From: Cryobacterium tepidiphilum
Lineage (GTDB): Bacteria > Actinomycetota > Actinomycetes > Actinomycetales > Microbacteriaceae
Assembly: GCF_003716325.1 (NCBI RefSeq)
Contig: NZ_RDSR01000002.1
Coordinates: 62,001-126,000, forward strand
Length of the DNA stretch: 64,000 bases
Reading direction: 5' to 3'
Positions 1 through 8,202 of the stretch are shown piece by piece. The number at the start of each line of letters is the position of its first letter. Position 1 is the stretch's first letter. The notes beneath the pieces were generated by a model. It was given only the letters and a program-made list of their open reading frames with translations, did no database searches and was not told the DNA's origin. The translations under genes were made by a program, and so were the position numbers.

Positions 1-1
1 C

Positions 2-319
2 GCACGCGCTGTCACCGATGGAACTTTTGACCAGGAAGTCATCAACAACGAGAAGACCGTTCTCGTGGACTTCTGGGCTGAATGGTGCGGACCTTGTCGC
101 GCCGTGAGCCCGATCCTCGACCAGATCGCCAGTGAGCACTCCGACAAGCTCGACATCGTGAAGCTCAACGTCGACGACAATCCGGCACTTGCCGCGAAAT
201 ACCAGATCACCTCGATCCCCGCGATGAAGGTGTTCCAGAAGGGCGAGGTCGTCAAGACCGTCATCGGCGCCAAGCCGAAGCCTGCACTCGAAGCCGACCT
301 GGCCGCCTACCTCGCGTAG
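2..319 (+). CDS. trxA: Thioredoxin, 5' end cut by window edge
   Basis: Thioredoxin reduces protein disulfides in the cytoplasm and is itself recycled by thioredoxin reductase. The open frame runs from the window edge to a TAG stop and gives 105 residues, so only the start codon and perhaps one to three residues are missing. The redox motif WCGPC is at visible residues 28-32, and the cis-proline loop (TSIPAMKVF) follows in its usual place. A strong hairpin terminator lies 17 bases past the stop. The family usually has 105-110 residues, so this is a normal single-domain thioredoxin. An upstream partner such as trxB would lie outside the window. Confidence 0.95.
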   Translation, partial: ARAVTDGTFDQEVINNEKTVLVDFWAEWCGPCRAVSPILDQIASEHSDKLDIVKLNVDDNPALAAKYQITSIPAMKVFQKGEVVKTVIGAKPKPALEADLAAYLA

Positions 320-335
320 TCGTCCGGCGTCCACC

Positions 336-365
336 GACCCCGTCCGGCACCAGCCGGACGGGGTC
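336..365 (+). terminator. Hairpin terminator after trxA
   Basis: A perfect 13-bp stem (336-348 with 353-365) closes a 4-base ACCA loop and is followed by a short T run (gctttaaag). It lies just after the thioredoxin stop and before the aminotransferase start, so it most likely ends trxA transcription. Confidence 0.8.
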
Positions 366-417
366 GACTGCTTTAAAGACCGAATACCATTGAAACCACA
401 CTCAGAACGGAAGTGAC

Positions 418-1737
418 GTGACGAAACAGGGACCGCCCCAAGTCGGCAACAATCTCGACCCGTGGTATGACCACTACTCCGAGCGAGCCGGGGGCCTGCG
501 AGCCTCCGAGGTTCGAGCCCTCTTCGCCGTCGCCTCGCGTCCGGAGGTCGTCTCCCTTGCCGGCGGGATGCCGTTCGTCTCCGCTCTCCCGCAAGACCTG
601 GTCATCAACGCGATGGACCGTGTCATGGTCGAACAGGGCGCCACAGCACTCCAATATGGCTCTGGTCAGGGAGTTCCCTTGCTCCGTGAGCAGATTCTCG
701 AGGTCATGGCCCTCGAGGGGATCCAGGCGAACGCCGATGACGTCGTGGTCACCACGGGGTCCCAGCACGCCCTCGAACTCGTGAGCAAGCTCTTCCTCGA
801 CCCCGGCGACGTCGTGCTATCCGAGGGTCCGAGCTACGTGACCGCACTGGTGATCTTCAAGTCGTACCAGGCGGAGGTGGAGCACGTCCCCATGGACGAG
901 CACGGGCTCATTCCGCAGGCCCTCCGCGAGCACATCGCCCGGTTGAAGGCTGCGGGCAAGACGATGAAGTTCCTGTACACGATCCCGAGTTTCCACAATC
1001 CCGCCGGTGTCACCCTCAGTTGGGAGCGTCGCCTCGAGATCCTCGAGATCGCGCGCAGCAACAACATCCTCGTGCTCGAGGACAATCCGTACGGTCTGCT
1101 GTACTTCGACCACCCGGCACCGGATGCCATGCGCTCGGTCGAACGGGACGGCGTCATCTATCTCGGAACGTTCTCCAAGACGCTGGCACCGGGCTTCCGG
1201 GTCGGCTGGGCGCTCGCTCCGCACGCGATCCGGGAGAAGCTGGTGCTCGCCAACGAAGCCGCCGTGCTGTCCCCGAGTTCCTTCACGCAACTCGTGATCT
1301 CGCAGTACCTGGCCACCGCCGACTGGAAGGGTCAGATCAACACGTTCCGCGGCGTGTACGAAGAACGCAAGAACGCCATGCTGTCAGCGCTGGGGGAGCA
1401 CCTTCCGGGGCTGAGCTGGACGAATCCCAACGGCGGGTTCTATGTCTGGCTCACTCTGCCCGAGCAGCTCGACTCGAAGGCGATGCTGCCCCGTGCCGTC
1501 AAGGAACTCGTCGCGTACACGCCCGGCACCGCCTTCTTCGCCGACGGTGATGGCAGACAGAACATGCGCCTCTCGTTCTGTTACCCGACACCCGAGAACA
1601 TCCGGGTGGGTGTGCGTCGACTCGCCACCGTGATTCGCGGGGAGCTCGACCTCCTCGACACGTTCGCCGGCACCGGGATCCGGAGCACTGCAGACACCTC
1701 CCGCCGGTTCGGGGCGCCCCCACCCGACATCTCCTAG
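418..1737 (+). CDS. PLP-dependent aminotransferase (class I/II fold)
   Basis: A 439-residue fold-type I aminotransferase of the LysN/MocR-like group. The PLP-binding lysine is K254 in TFSKTLAPG. The cofactor-contact motifs are present: HNPAGVT near residue 193 and EDNPYG near residue 221. There is no N-terminal GntR DNA-binding domain, so it is an enzyme rather than a MocR regulator. The start is GTG at 418, with ACGGAAG about ten bases upstream. The substrate cannot be read from the sequence; relatives act on aromatic, branched-chain or 2-aminoadipate amino groups. It sits 38 bases upstream of the ATP-grasp ligase and may be co-transcribed with it. Confidence 0.85.
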   Translation: MTKQGPPQVGNNLDPWYDHYSERAGGLRASEVRALFAVASRPEVVSLAGGMPFVSALPQDLVINAMDRVMVEQGATALQYGSGQGVPLLREQILEVMALEGIQANADDVVVTTGSQHALELVSKLFLDPGDVVLSEGPSYVTALVIFKSYQAEVEHVPMDEHGLIPQALREHIARLKAAGKTMKFLYTIPSFHNPAGVTLSWERRLEILEIARSNNILVLEDNPYGLLYFDHPAPDAMRSVERDGVIYLGTFSKTLAPGFRVGWALAPHAIREKLVLANEAAVLSPSSFTQLVISQYLATADWKGQINTFRGVYEERKNAMLSALGEHLPGLSWTNPNGGFYVWLTLPEQLDSKAMLPRAVKELVAYTPGTAFFADGDGRQNMRLSFCYPTPENIRVGVRRLATVIRGELDLLDTFAGTGIRSTADTSRRFGAPPPDIS

Positions 1738-1775
1738 CCCGCCTTTGCCATCGAGACCAAGGAAAACAGCAGATC

Positions 1776-2753
1776 ATGACTGAAACCGCAGAGTCGTCGC
1801 GCCCCACAGAACGTGCCGAAGGGCTGAACATCGTCATTCTGGCAGGGGGCATCTCGCACGAACGCGACGTGTCACTCCGGTCGGGACGACGGGCAGCGGA
1901 TGCGCTGGCCGGCCTCGGTCACCGTGTCACCATTCTCGACGCGGACGCCGCCTTGCTGCCGACCCTCGCCTCGCTCAAGCCGGACGTCATCTGGCCGGTA
2001 CTCCACGGCGCGATCGGCGAGGACGGTGCGCTGCTCTCCCTGCTCGGCACCACCGGCATCCCCACAGTCGGCCCGCTCGGCCCTGCCGCCGCCCTGGCCT
2101 GGTCGAAGCCCACGGCGAAGGAACTGGTGGCGCGCGCGGGCATGGCCACACCGCGATCGGTCTCGCTGTCTCGCGAGACGTTCCGGGACCTCGGAGCGAA
2201 CAACGTGCTCTCGAGCGTTATCCATTCCCTGGGGACTCCCCTCGTCGTCAAGCCGGCCAACGGCGGATCCGCACAGGGTGTGAGCATCGTCACGCAAGCC
2301 GAGGATCTGCCACGCGCCATGGTGGATGCCTACACCTACTCCGATGTCGCTCTCATCGAACAGCAGATCACCGGCACAGAGCTCGGCGTAACCGTCATCA
2401 ATACCGGTGAGGGCCCCGTGGCGCTTCCCGCGGTCGAAATCGTTCCCCGCGACGGCGTCTACAGCTTCGAAGCTCGCTACAACGCCGGCGAGACGTTGTT
2501 CTATGCTCCGGCACGCGTGGAGTCGTCGCTTGCTGACCATGCCGCCGAGGTCGCCGTGGCTATTCACGATCTCCTGGGCCTGCGCCAACTTTCCCGGGTG
2601 GACCTCATTGTCGACGCCGAGGGGACCGTCTGGTTCCTTGAGGTGAACACGCTACCCGGCCTCACCGAGACGTCGCTCGTTCCGCAGGCCATTGTTGCCG
2701 CCGGGGAGAACCTCGGCCAGGTCTACGACTCCATCGTTCGCGCCGCCCAGTAG
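1776..2753 (+). CDS. ddl: D-alanine--D-alanine ligase family protein
   Basis: An ATP-grasp enzyme of 325 residues that would join two D-alanines for the peptidoglycan precursor. Visible family motifs are the N-terminal LAGGISHERDVS (residues 23-33), LHGAIGEDGALL (76-87), the ATP-lid region VVKPANGGSAQGVS (157-170) and the metal and substrate region FLEVNTLPGLTETS (287-300). The glycine-loop wording differs from the usual GSSVGV, so a related D-Ala-D-X ligase or second paralogue is possible. It starts at ATG 1776 shortly after the aminotransferase. Its stop is six bases before a 34-bp palindrome that contains a parS site and may also end transcription. Confidence 0.8.
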   Translation: MTETAESSRPTERAEGLNIVILAGGISHERDVSLRSGRRAADALAGLGHRVTILDADAALLPTLASLKPDVIWPVLHGAIGEDGALLSLLGTTGIPTVGPLGPAAALAWSKPTAKELVARAGMATPRSVSLSRETFRDLGANNVLSSVIHSLGTPLVVKPANGGSAQGVSIVTQAEDLPRAMVDAYTYSDVALIEQQITGTELGVTVINTGEGPVALPAVEIVPRDGVYSFEARYNAGETLFYAPARVESSLADHAAEVAVAIHDLLGLRQLSRVDLIVDAEGTVWFLEVNTLPGLTETSLVPQAIVAAGENLGQVYDSIVRAAQ

Positions 2754-2759
2754 GTGCAT

Positions 2760-2793
2760 CCGGGCGAGCGTTTCACGTGAAACGCTCGCCCGG
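2760..2793. repeat. 34-bp perfect palindrome centred on a parS site
   Basis: Positions 2760-2793 read identically on both strands, with parS (2770-2783) in the centre and ten G/C-rich bases on each side (CCGGGCGAGC and its complement). It begins six bases after the ddl stop. It can act as a ParB site in duplex DNA and could fold in RNA as a terminator hairpin, although only a weak T run (cggtaccttt) follows. Confidence 0.8.
2770..2783. promoter_or_regulatory. parS site 1
   Basis: An exact 14-base palindrome GTTTCACGTGAAAC, the ParB-binding core of chromosomal parS. It lies in the centre of the larger perfect palindrome after ddl. Confidence 0.93.
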
Positions 2794-2878
2794 TACCTTT
2801 CCAGGCCACACACTCCAGGCGGCCAGGCGAACAAGCCGCTCGGGCCGCCGCTTTTACAGACCTGCGACGGCGCGCAGT

Positions 2879-2892
2879 GTTTCACGTGAAAC
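2879..2892. promoter_or_regulatory. parS site 2
   Basis: Exact parS core GTTTCACGTGAAAC, preceded by T (the 16-base consensus begins TGTTTCAC). Confidence 0.93.
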
Positions 2893-2973
2893 GCCCCGGC
2901 TACGCCCGCCCTCCACGTTGAGGTGACGAGTATACGGTCCCGCCCACTCCGAATGCTCCATCGATAAATCGTT

Positions 2974-2987
2974 GTTTCACGTGAAAC
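2974..2987. promoter_or_regulatory. parS site 3
   Basis: Exact parS core, preceded by T. The T-rich left flank (aaatcgtt) is the most AT-rich context of the cluster. Confidence 0.93.
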
Positions 2988-3099
2988 GCGTTCACGACAC
3001 TACTACACAGCCCCGGCGGCGGCACCGTCGCGCCTCCGCACCTGCTTCAGTGCACAGGCACCGCTGATGTCATGGGGCAACGCCAGTTCGCCGACGCGC

Positions 3100-3113
3100 G
3101 TTTCACGTGAAAC
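3100..3113. promoter_or_regulatory. parS site 4
   Basis: Exact parS core flanked by GC-rich sequence (gcgc on the left, gtctcg on the right). Confidence 0.93.
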
Positions 3114-3345
3114 GTCTCGCCGGTGCGCATGTCCAGAGCCGGCAGGCGGGGGAGTGCCCCACGATGCGGTGCTGGCCACAGGACCTGGGCGCGAGAAGCC
3201 GCGCGACATTCCTGCTCCGACTCCATCTCGCGAACCAGTTGTAGACAGGAACACGGACGCTCCCCGGAAGGAGACCGGGACGGGAATCAATTCGATCGCG
3301 ACCGGTGCCACTGCTGGTTGTCGCGTGCTAGCACGGGTGTGTTGT

Positions 3346-3359
3346 GTTTCACGTGAAAC
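3346..3359. promoter_or_regulatory. parS site 5
   Basis: Exact parS core, preceded by T (TGTTTCACGTGAAACG). Confidence 0.93.
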
Positions 3360-3452
3360 GGCACGTCGGACCACGGCCGTCCCAGCAGAGCACTGCAGCG
3401 GTGCGCCGAACGCGGAGGAGACCCTCCCTCGCAAGCGCAGCGCTGAACCGGT

Positions 3453-3466
3453 GTTTCACGTGAAAC
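3453..3466. promoter_or_regulatory. parS site 6
   Basis: Exact parS core, preceded by T. It is the copy nearest the 3' end of parB. Confidence 0.93.
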
Positions 3467-3681
3467 GCACCCGAGGGCGTGTCCCTGCGGTGAAGCATAC
3501 CGGCTCCGGCGGCGCGGCGAGGCCGGTGGCCGCCCAAAGGGCCCTATTGCCACGGACCGCGAGCGCGAAAACGGGCGGAAAACGACCAGGTCGGGTCGCC
3601 TCATCGACCCGGAGAATGGCTCCTGTGGCGATTTCGCACATCGAAAAGAGCCGAATCCGGGGCCCGACTCGACCGTGTCGC

Positions 3682-4668
3682 TCAGTTGTCGCCGAATCCA
3701 GGCTGGCCCAGCTCACCCAGAATGCGGTTGAGGTCACCGATGGTCGCGAAGTCGACAGTCAGTTGACCCTTGCGCGAGGTGAGCTTGATCTTGACCGACG
3801 TGTTCAGACGGTCGCCAAGCCGGCCGGCGATCTCATCGAGGTGACCACGGTGCTTGCCAGCGGCCGGGCGCTGGCCGGGGGAGCGGGGCGTTGCCTTCGC
3901 CGCGGCCTCGGCGGCCCGCACGGAAAGATCCTCGTTCACGATCTTGTCGGCCAGCTTCAACATCGACTCGCGGTCGGGAAGGGAGAGGATGGCGCGGGCA
4001 TGGCCTGCACTCAGCACGCCGGCGGCCACCCGCAGCTGCACGGGCTCGGGCAGGCGCAGAAGGCGCAGGGTGTTCGTGATCTGCGGTCGAGACCGGCCGA
4101 TACGCGATGCCAGCTCATCCTGCGTGATGCCGAAGTCGGCCAGGAGCTGCTGGTACGCCGACGCCTCTTCGAGAGGGTTCAGCTGCGCGCGATGCAGGTT
4201 CTCAAGAAGGGCGTCACGCAGCATATCGACGTCGGCAGTTTCGCGGACAACGGCCGGAATCGTCGCCAAGCCAGCCTCTTTGGTCGCGCGCAACCGGCGC
4301 TCGCCCATGACCAACTCATACTTGCCGGGTTGCTGAGCAAGCGGCCGCACGACGATCGGCTGCAGCACGCCGATCTCCCGCACGCTGTGCACCAACTCAG
4401 CCAGGTCGGATTCGTCGAAGACGGTGCGGGGCTGCTGCGCGTTGGGAACGATGTCATTCGGGTCGAGCTGAACGAGCCGCGCACCGGGCACCTCGAGCAG
4501 TTCTTCAGCCGCAGACGACACGGTTTGCACGGGTGGCTCCGCCACGACCGCAGCCGATGTCTTCCCAACGCTGTGCGGAAAGAAGACGTCGACAGGCCGG
4601 GACTTCGTCTCATCCTGCATGGGGATGAGCGCTCCGATGCCGCGGCCCAGGCCTGTTCGCTTCGCCAT
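3682..4668 (-). CDS. parB: Chromosome-partitioning protein ParB
   Basis: ParB binds parS, spreads on DNA as a CTP-dependent clamp and works with ParA to segregate origins. The protein has 328 residues. The N-terminal CTPase domain includes GERRLRA (122-128) and ENLHRAQLNPLEEA (156-169), a helix-turn-helix lies near 180-205, and a C-terminal dimerisation part ends the protein. I place the start at ATG 4668 (MAKRTGLGRG, the conserved ParA-contacting N terminus). A longer in-frame reading to 4728 would overlap the end of parA. The gap to the parA stop is four bases, with AGGA as ribosome site, so parA-parB are translationally linked. Confidence 0.96.
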   Translation of the reverse strand: MAKRTGLGRGIGALIPMQDETKSRPVDVFFPHSVGKTSAAVVAEPPVQTVSSAAEELLEVPGARLVQLDPNDIVPNAQQPRTVFDESDLAELVHSVREIGVLQPIVVRPLAQQPGKYELVMGERRLRATKEAGLATIPAVVRETADVDMLRDALLENLHRAQLNPLEEASAYQQLLADFGITQDELASRIGRSRPQITNTLRLLRLPEPVQLRVAAGVLSAGHARAILSLPDRESMLKLADKIVNEDLSVRAAEAAAKATPRSPGQRPAAGKHRGHLDEIAGRLGDRLNTSVKIKLTSRKGQLTVDFATIGDLNRILGELGQPGFGDN

Positions 4669-4672
4669 TGTC

Positions 4673-5608
4673 CTACTGCTTTCCTGTCGAGGGCGCACCG
4701 CGCCTGGCGATTTCCGCGGCAGCCTCAAGGTAGGAGAGGGAGCCGGCCGAGTTGACGTCGTAATTGATCACACTTTGCCCGTAGCTCGGCGCCTCAGACA
4801 CTCGAACGGAGCGCGGAATCGGAGTTTCGAGCACCTGATCAGGGAAATGCTGTCGCACATCTTCGGCAACCTGCTGGGCGAGATTGGTGCGGCTGTCGTA
4901 CATGGTGAGCAGAATCGTCGTCACGGCCAACTCGGGATTGAGATGCCGCTCGATCATCTCGATGTTCTTCAGCAGCTGGCTGAGACCTTCGAGCGCGTAG
5001 TACTCACACTGGATGGGGATGAGGACTTCCCGGGCAGCGACGAAAGCGTTGATCGTCAACAGTCCAAGCGAAGGCGGGCAGTCGATGAAGACGTAGTCGT
5101 ACGGATCGGCCATGTCCTTGACGTGCAGATCCAGCGCTCGACGCAGCCTCTGCTCACGCGCGACAAGCGAGACGAGCTCAATCTCAGCGCCGGCCAGGTG
5201 GATGGTCGCGGGAACGCAGTAGAGCTCTCCGGCCTCCGGGCTCCGCTGGACCACGTCCGCAAGCGGGATGTCATTGATGATCACGTCATAGACGCTGGGC
5301 GTCTCCGCATGATGCTCGACTCCGAGCGCGGTCGACGCGTTTCCCTGGGGATCGAGGTCGATGACGAGAACCCGCGCACCCTGCCGGGCGAGCGCCGCGC
5401 CCAGGTTCACCGCGGTCGTCGTCTTACCGACGCCACCCTTCTGATTGGAGATGGTGAAGACGCGGGTGCGCTCGGGCTTCGGGAGGGTGTCGGACGCGAC
5501 GGCCTGACGACGGCGGGTCAGGTCGGCGATCTCGCGGGCAAGGGGAGTGCTTCCGTCGAATCCTGGCGCAGCGCTCGGTGCTTGCTGTTCTTCAGCAGGA
5601 CGTTTCAC
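4673..5608 (-). CDS. parA: Chromosome-partitioning ATPase ParA
   Basis: A Walker-type ATPase that forms the nucleoid gradient used by ParB-parS complexes. It has 311 residues with the deviant Walker A motif KGGVGKTT at 57-64. About 48 residues precede it, an extension also seen in other actinobacterial ParA proteins. The only in-frame start after the upstream TAA is GTG 5608, and this codon lies inside a parS palindrome. A G-rich ribosome site (TAAGGG) sits just before it. ParB binding at this site could cover the ribosome site and promoter, which suggests autoregulation; that part is inference. Confidence 0.95.
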   Translation of the reverse strand: MKRPAEEQQAPSAAPGFDGSTPLAREIADLTRRRQAVASDTLPKPERTRVFTISNQKGGVGKTTTAVNLGAALARQGARVLVIDLDPQGNASTALGVEHHAETPSVYDVIINDIPLADVVQRSPEAGELYCVPATIHLAGAEIELVSLVAREQRLRRALDLHVKDMADPYDYVFIDCPPSLGLLTINAFVAAREVLIPIQCEYYALEGLSQLLKNIEMIERHLNPELAVTTILLTMYDSRTNLAQQVAEDVRQHFPDQVLETPIPRSVRVSEAPSYGQSVINYDVNSAGSLSYLEAAAEIARRGAPSTGKQ

Positions 5609-5615
5609 GTGAAAC
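5602..5615. promoter_or_regulatory. parS site 7, over the parA start codon
   Basis: Exact parS core GTTTCACGTGAAAC. The GTG start codon of parA (5608-5606 on the - strand) is formed by its central bases. It is about 2.1 kb from the other six sites. Confidence 0.93.
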
Positions 5616-5707
5616 CCTTACCTATGGATGTCGATGTTCAGGCCGTACGCCACCCGGAAGTGGCCCCCGTGGCATCCGTCGGCGATGAGGCTCTCGGCTG
5701 GCGGGGA

Positions 5708-6337
5708 CTAACCCACTGTAGCTCGAATGACCCGCGTCACCTCGTCCAGCACGCCGTCGCCGAGGGTAAGAACTTCGACGTCCTCGAGTCGGTACCTGCG
5801 ACTCGCCTTCGCGGCCGCTTCGACCTCCCGCTCGGCGGCAGCGCCCTTCATGAGAACCAGTTGCCCTCCCGCGCGAACCAACGGCGCCGTCAGTGGAATC
5901 AGCGTGCGCAGCGCGCTCACTGCACGGGCCGTGACCTGGTCGAGGGGCTCAGGAAGAGCCACGTCCTCCGCTCGGGCACGAAGGACCTGCACGTTTTCGA
6001 GACCCAGCACAGAAACCTGATCGGTCAGCCATGCGACGCGGCGCTCCATCGGCTCGATGAGTACGAAGGACACGTCAGGGCGCGCGATGGCGAGCACCAG
6101 CCCGGGAAGCCCGGCACCGGAGCCCACGTCTCCGACACGCCCAGGGCGCAGCAGGGGAGCGACGATCACACTGTTGAGGACGTGCCGGCTCCAGAGCCGG
6201 GGGAGTTCCAGCGGCCCGATCAGTCCGAGCGTTTCCCCCTGCTCGGCGAGGTTCCGGGTAAACGCACGAGCGACATCGATACGGTCACCGAACAATTCCT
6301 CGGCAACCCGGGGCTCTGCCTCCAGCTCCTCCGTCAT
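5708..6337 (-). CDS. rsmG: 16S rRNA m7G527 methyltransferase RsmG
   Basis: RsmG uses S-adenosylmethionine to methylate N7 of G527 of 16S rRNA; its loss gives low-level streptomycin resistance. The product has 209 residues. The SAM-binding glycine loop is DVGSGAGLPGLVLA near residues 70-84, followed by FVLIEPMERRVAWL, where the acidic residue contacts SAM. It starts at ATG 6337, ten bases after the jag stop, within the parAB-rsmG-jag-yidC run typical of bacterial origins. The GC-rich gap of 98 bases to parA may carry the parAB promoter, but I see no clear -10/-35 pair. Confidence 0.93.
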   Translation of the reverse strand: MTEELEAEPRVAEELFGDRIDVARAFTRNLAEQGETLGLIGPLELPRLWSRHVLNSVIVAPLLRPGRVGDVGSGAGLPGLVLAIARPDVSFVLIEPMERRVAWLTDQVSVLGLENVQVLRARAEDVALPEPLDQVTARAVSALRTLIPLTAPLVRAGGQLVLMKGAAAEREVEAAAKASRRYRLEDVEVLTLGDGVLDEVTRVIRATVG

Positions 6338-6347
6338 CGGTTGCGGA

Positions 6348-6896
6348 TCAGCGCTGGGTGATCACGGTGTGCCGGTCGCGCCCCTCGCCACGGGACTCCG
6401 AGTGGAAGCCGCGCTCGGAGACGATGTCGTGCACGAGCTTGCGCTCGTATGACGACATCGGAGGCAGCTCAGCCTCCGCCGACCCTGCCTCGATGCGCTC
6501 GACAGCGCGGCTGACGAGCGCCGACAGCTCGGCCTGACGGGCGTCGCGGGAACCGCCGATGTCCAGGATCAGTCGCGAGAAGGCGCCCGTCTTGTTCTGC
6601 ACGGCCAGACGGGTCAGTTCTTGCAGTGCCGTCACCGTCTCCGGCTTGGACAGCACACGCAGGTTCGCGCCCTCGGAAGCGTTGACAGAGACATACGCGC
6701 GTCCGTTGCGGGCGTCGATGTCGATGTCGCCGTCGAGGTCGCAGATGTCGAGGAACTCCTCGATGTAATCCGCAGCGACGTCGCCCTCCTGCTCCAGCTG
6801 TTCGAGCGACACCGCCTGCTCGCCGCGACCAGGCGACTCAGCTGCAGGGGCCATGGGGGGAAGGTCGGTCATTGCTTCATCACTCACGTTGCTCAC
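6348..6896 (-). CDS. jag: KH/R3H RNA-binding protein Jag (KhpB)
   Basis: Jag/KhpB is a cytoplasmic RNA-binding protein linked to cell elongation control and usually encoded next to yidC. The 182-residue product has an acidic N terminus, a KH domain (about 45-115) and a C-terminal R3H domain (SYERKLVHDIVSERGFHSES). It lacks the long Jag_N region seen in Firmicutes, as is normal for actinobacteria. The start used is GTG 6896, six bases past the yidC stop; ATG 6872 is an alternative. Confidence 0.9.
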   Translation of the reverse strand: MSNVSDEAMTDLPPMAPAAESPGRGEQAVSLEQLEQEGDVAADYIEEFLDICDLDGDIDIDARNGRAYVSVNASEGANLRVLSKPETVTALQELTRLAVQNKTGAFSRLILDIGGSRDARQAELSALVSRAVERIEAGSAEAELPPMSSYERKLVHDIVSERGFHSESRGEGRDRHTVITQR

Positions 6897-6901
6897 CGTT
6901 T

Positions 6902-7879
6902 CTACTTCTGCGGGGGCTTCTTAGGGCGCTTCTTCGCGCGGTTCTTACCGAGCGGCTGCTGCCGCTGAGTGGGCTTCGACGGTTCGTCGAGCGCGATCAC
7001 ATCCCCATCCGGCGTGATCAGCTTGCCCTTGCGGGCCAGCCGGTCCTCCCGGGCCTTCGCGGCCTCACTGCCGGGCGTCGGCATGTTGCGGATGACGAGG
7101 AACTGCTGACCCATCGTCCAGACGTTGGACGTCAGCCAGTAGAACATCACGCCCAGGGGGAAGGCGATGCCGGAGAAGGCGAACACCAGGGGCAGCAGGT
7201 ACAACATGATGCGCTGCTGGCGGAACATCGGGCTCGCCTTGGTCTCAGGCGACATGTTCTTCGAGACGATCTGCAGCTGGGTGACGAACTGCGACACGGT
7301 CATCAGGATCACCATGGTCGCGGCGATGACCATCACTGAAGCGCTGAAGGGCTGGCCCGCCGTCATGAGCGACCACTGCGAGGCGAAGGACTCGTGCAGT
7401 GGGGCGCCGAACAACCGGGCGTCGACGAAGCTCTTGGCCAACTCGGCGTTGAGTGGACCGACGCCGGCCTTGCCGTGCTGGGCGTCGTTGAGCACGGAGA
7501 AGAGCGAGAAGAAGATCGGCATCTGCAGCAGCAGGGGAAGGCACGAGCTCAAGGGGTTCGTCCCGGTGCGCTTGTACAGTTCCATCGTCTCCCGCGACAT
7601 TGCCTCGCGGGAGAACTGGTCCTTCTTGCCCTTGTACTTGTCCTGGATCTTCTTGAGCTGCGGCGCGACCTCGAGCATCTTCCGCTGGCTCTTGATCTGG
7701 CGCACGAACACGGGGATGAGTGCGGCTCGCACCACGAGCACGAGGCCGACAATGGACAGCACCCAGGTGAGGCCACCGTCGTAGTCCATGCCCAGGGTGC
7801 TGAACAGCCAGTGGAAGGCCACCAGCAGCAGTTCGACCACCCATTTCAGCGGCCAGAGGATTGTCTGGAAGAGGTCCAT
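6902..7879 (-). CDS. yidC: Membrane protein insertase YidC
   Basis: YidC/Oxa1 inserts and folds inner-membrane proteins, alone or with SecYEG. The 325-residue protein has an N-terminal helix (LLLVAFHWLFSTLG), the family core with an amphipathic cytosolic loop (FVRQIKSQRKM to GTNPLSSCLPLLLQMPIFF), further transmembrane helices and a basic C-terminal tail (KKRPKKPPQK) that probably contacts the ribosome. It lacks the large periplasmic domain of Gram-negative YidC. Start at ATG 7879, 11 bases after yidD. Confidence 0.95.
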   Translation of the reverse strand: MDLFQTILWPLKWVVELLLVAFHWLFSTLGMDYDGGLTWVLSIVGLVLVVRAALIPVFVRQIKSQRKMLEVAPQLKKIQDKYKGKKDQFSREAMSRETMELYKRTGTNPLSSCLPLLLQMPIFFSLFSVLNDAQHGKAGVGPLNAELAKSFVDARLFGAPLHESFASQWSLMTAGQPFSASVMVIAATMVILMTVSQFVTQLQIVSKNMSPETKASPMFRQQRIMLYLLPLVFAFSGIAFPLGVMFYWLTSNVWTMGQQFLVIRNMPTPGSEAAKAREDRLARKGKLITPDGDVIALDEPSKPTQRQQPLGKNRAKKRPKKPPQK

Positions 7880-7890
7880 AAGGAGCTTGA

Positions 7891-8202
7891 TCAGCCCTTT
7901 CCGTGGCTTGGTGCGACAACGAATCCAAATCGTGTCACGTGATAGCGGTGCAGGCTCTTGCGGGGAACGTCATCGACTCCGCCTTCGGCCCACGGATGGC
8001 AACGGGCCAGACGACGGACGGCAAGGGCAGATCCGATCAGAACCCCATGTTCCTGTACGGCGCCGAGTGCATATGCGGAACATGACGGATAGTACCTGCA
8101 GACGTCGCCGTACAGCGGTGAGATCACCGCTCGATACAGCCGGAGCAGCAGGACGACACAATTGCGGGGAACCAGCAGGAGATTGCGGAGTGCGGCGGTC
8201 AT
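7891..8202 (-). CDS. yidD: Membrane protein insertion efficiency factor YidD
   Basis: YidD is a small membrane-associated protein that helps YidC-dependent insertion. The product has 103 residues with the family signature CRYYPSCSAYALGAVQEHG and an N-terminal amphipathic helix. Start choice: ATG 8202 overlaps the rnpA stop as ATGA, which fits a coupled operon. A longer reading from 8259 would run deep into rnpA and adds no conserved sequence. The C-terminal tail after the HPW motif is short. Confidence 0.92.
   Translation of the reverse strand: MTAALRNLLLVPRNCVVLLLRLYRAVISPLYGDVCRYYPSCSAYALGAVQEHGVLIGSALAVRRLARCHPWAEGGVDDVPRKSLHRYHVTRFGFVVAPSHGKG

Larger units (their letters stand above)
2754..3681. 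other. Gene-free parS-rich centromere region
   Basis: This 928-base gap lies between the convergent ends of ddl (+) and parB (-). I see no convincing gene in it: the open frames lack ribosome sites and have no recognisable product. What it does hold is six exact 14-bp parS palindromes, at 2770, 2879, 2974, 3100, 3346 and 3453. The spacing is irregular (about 95-250 bases), as expected for a ParB nucleation cluster and not for a tandem repeat. Confidence 0.85.

Noticed and set aside
3067-4755. A 562-codon open frame on the + strand over parB and the parS region
   Set aside because: It is the antisense reading of parB, with low-complexity composition, no ribosome site and no family resemblance.
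4619-6361. A 580-codon open frame on the + strand over parA and rsmG
   Set aside because: Antisense shadow of two well-recognised genes in a GC-rich region.
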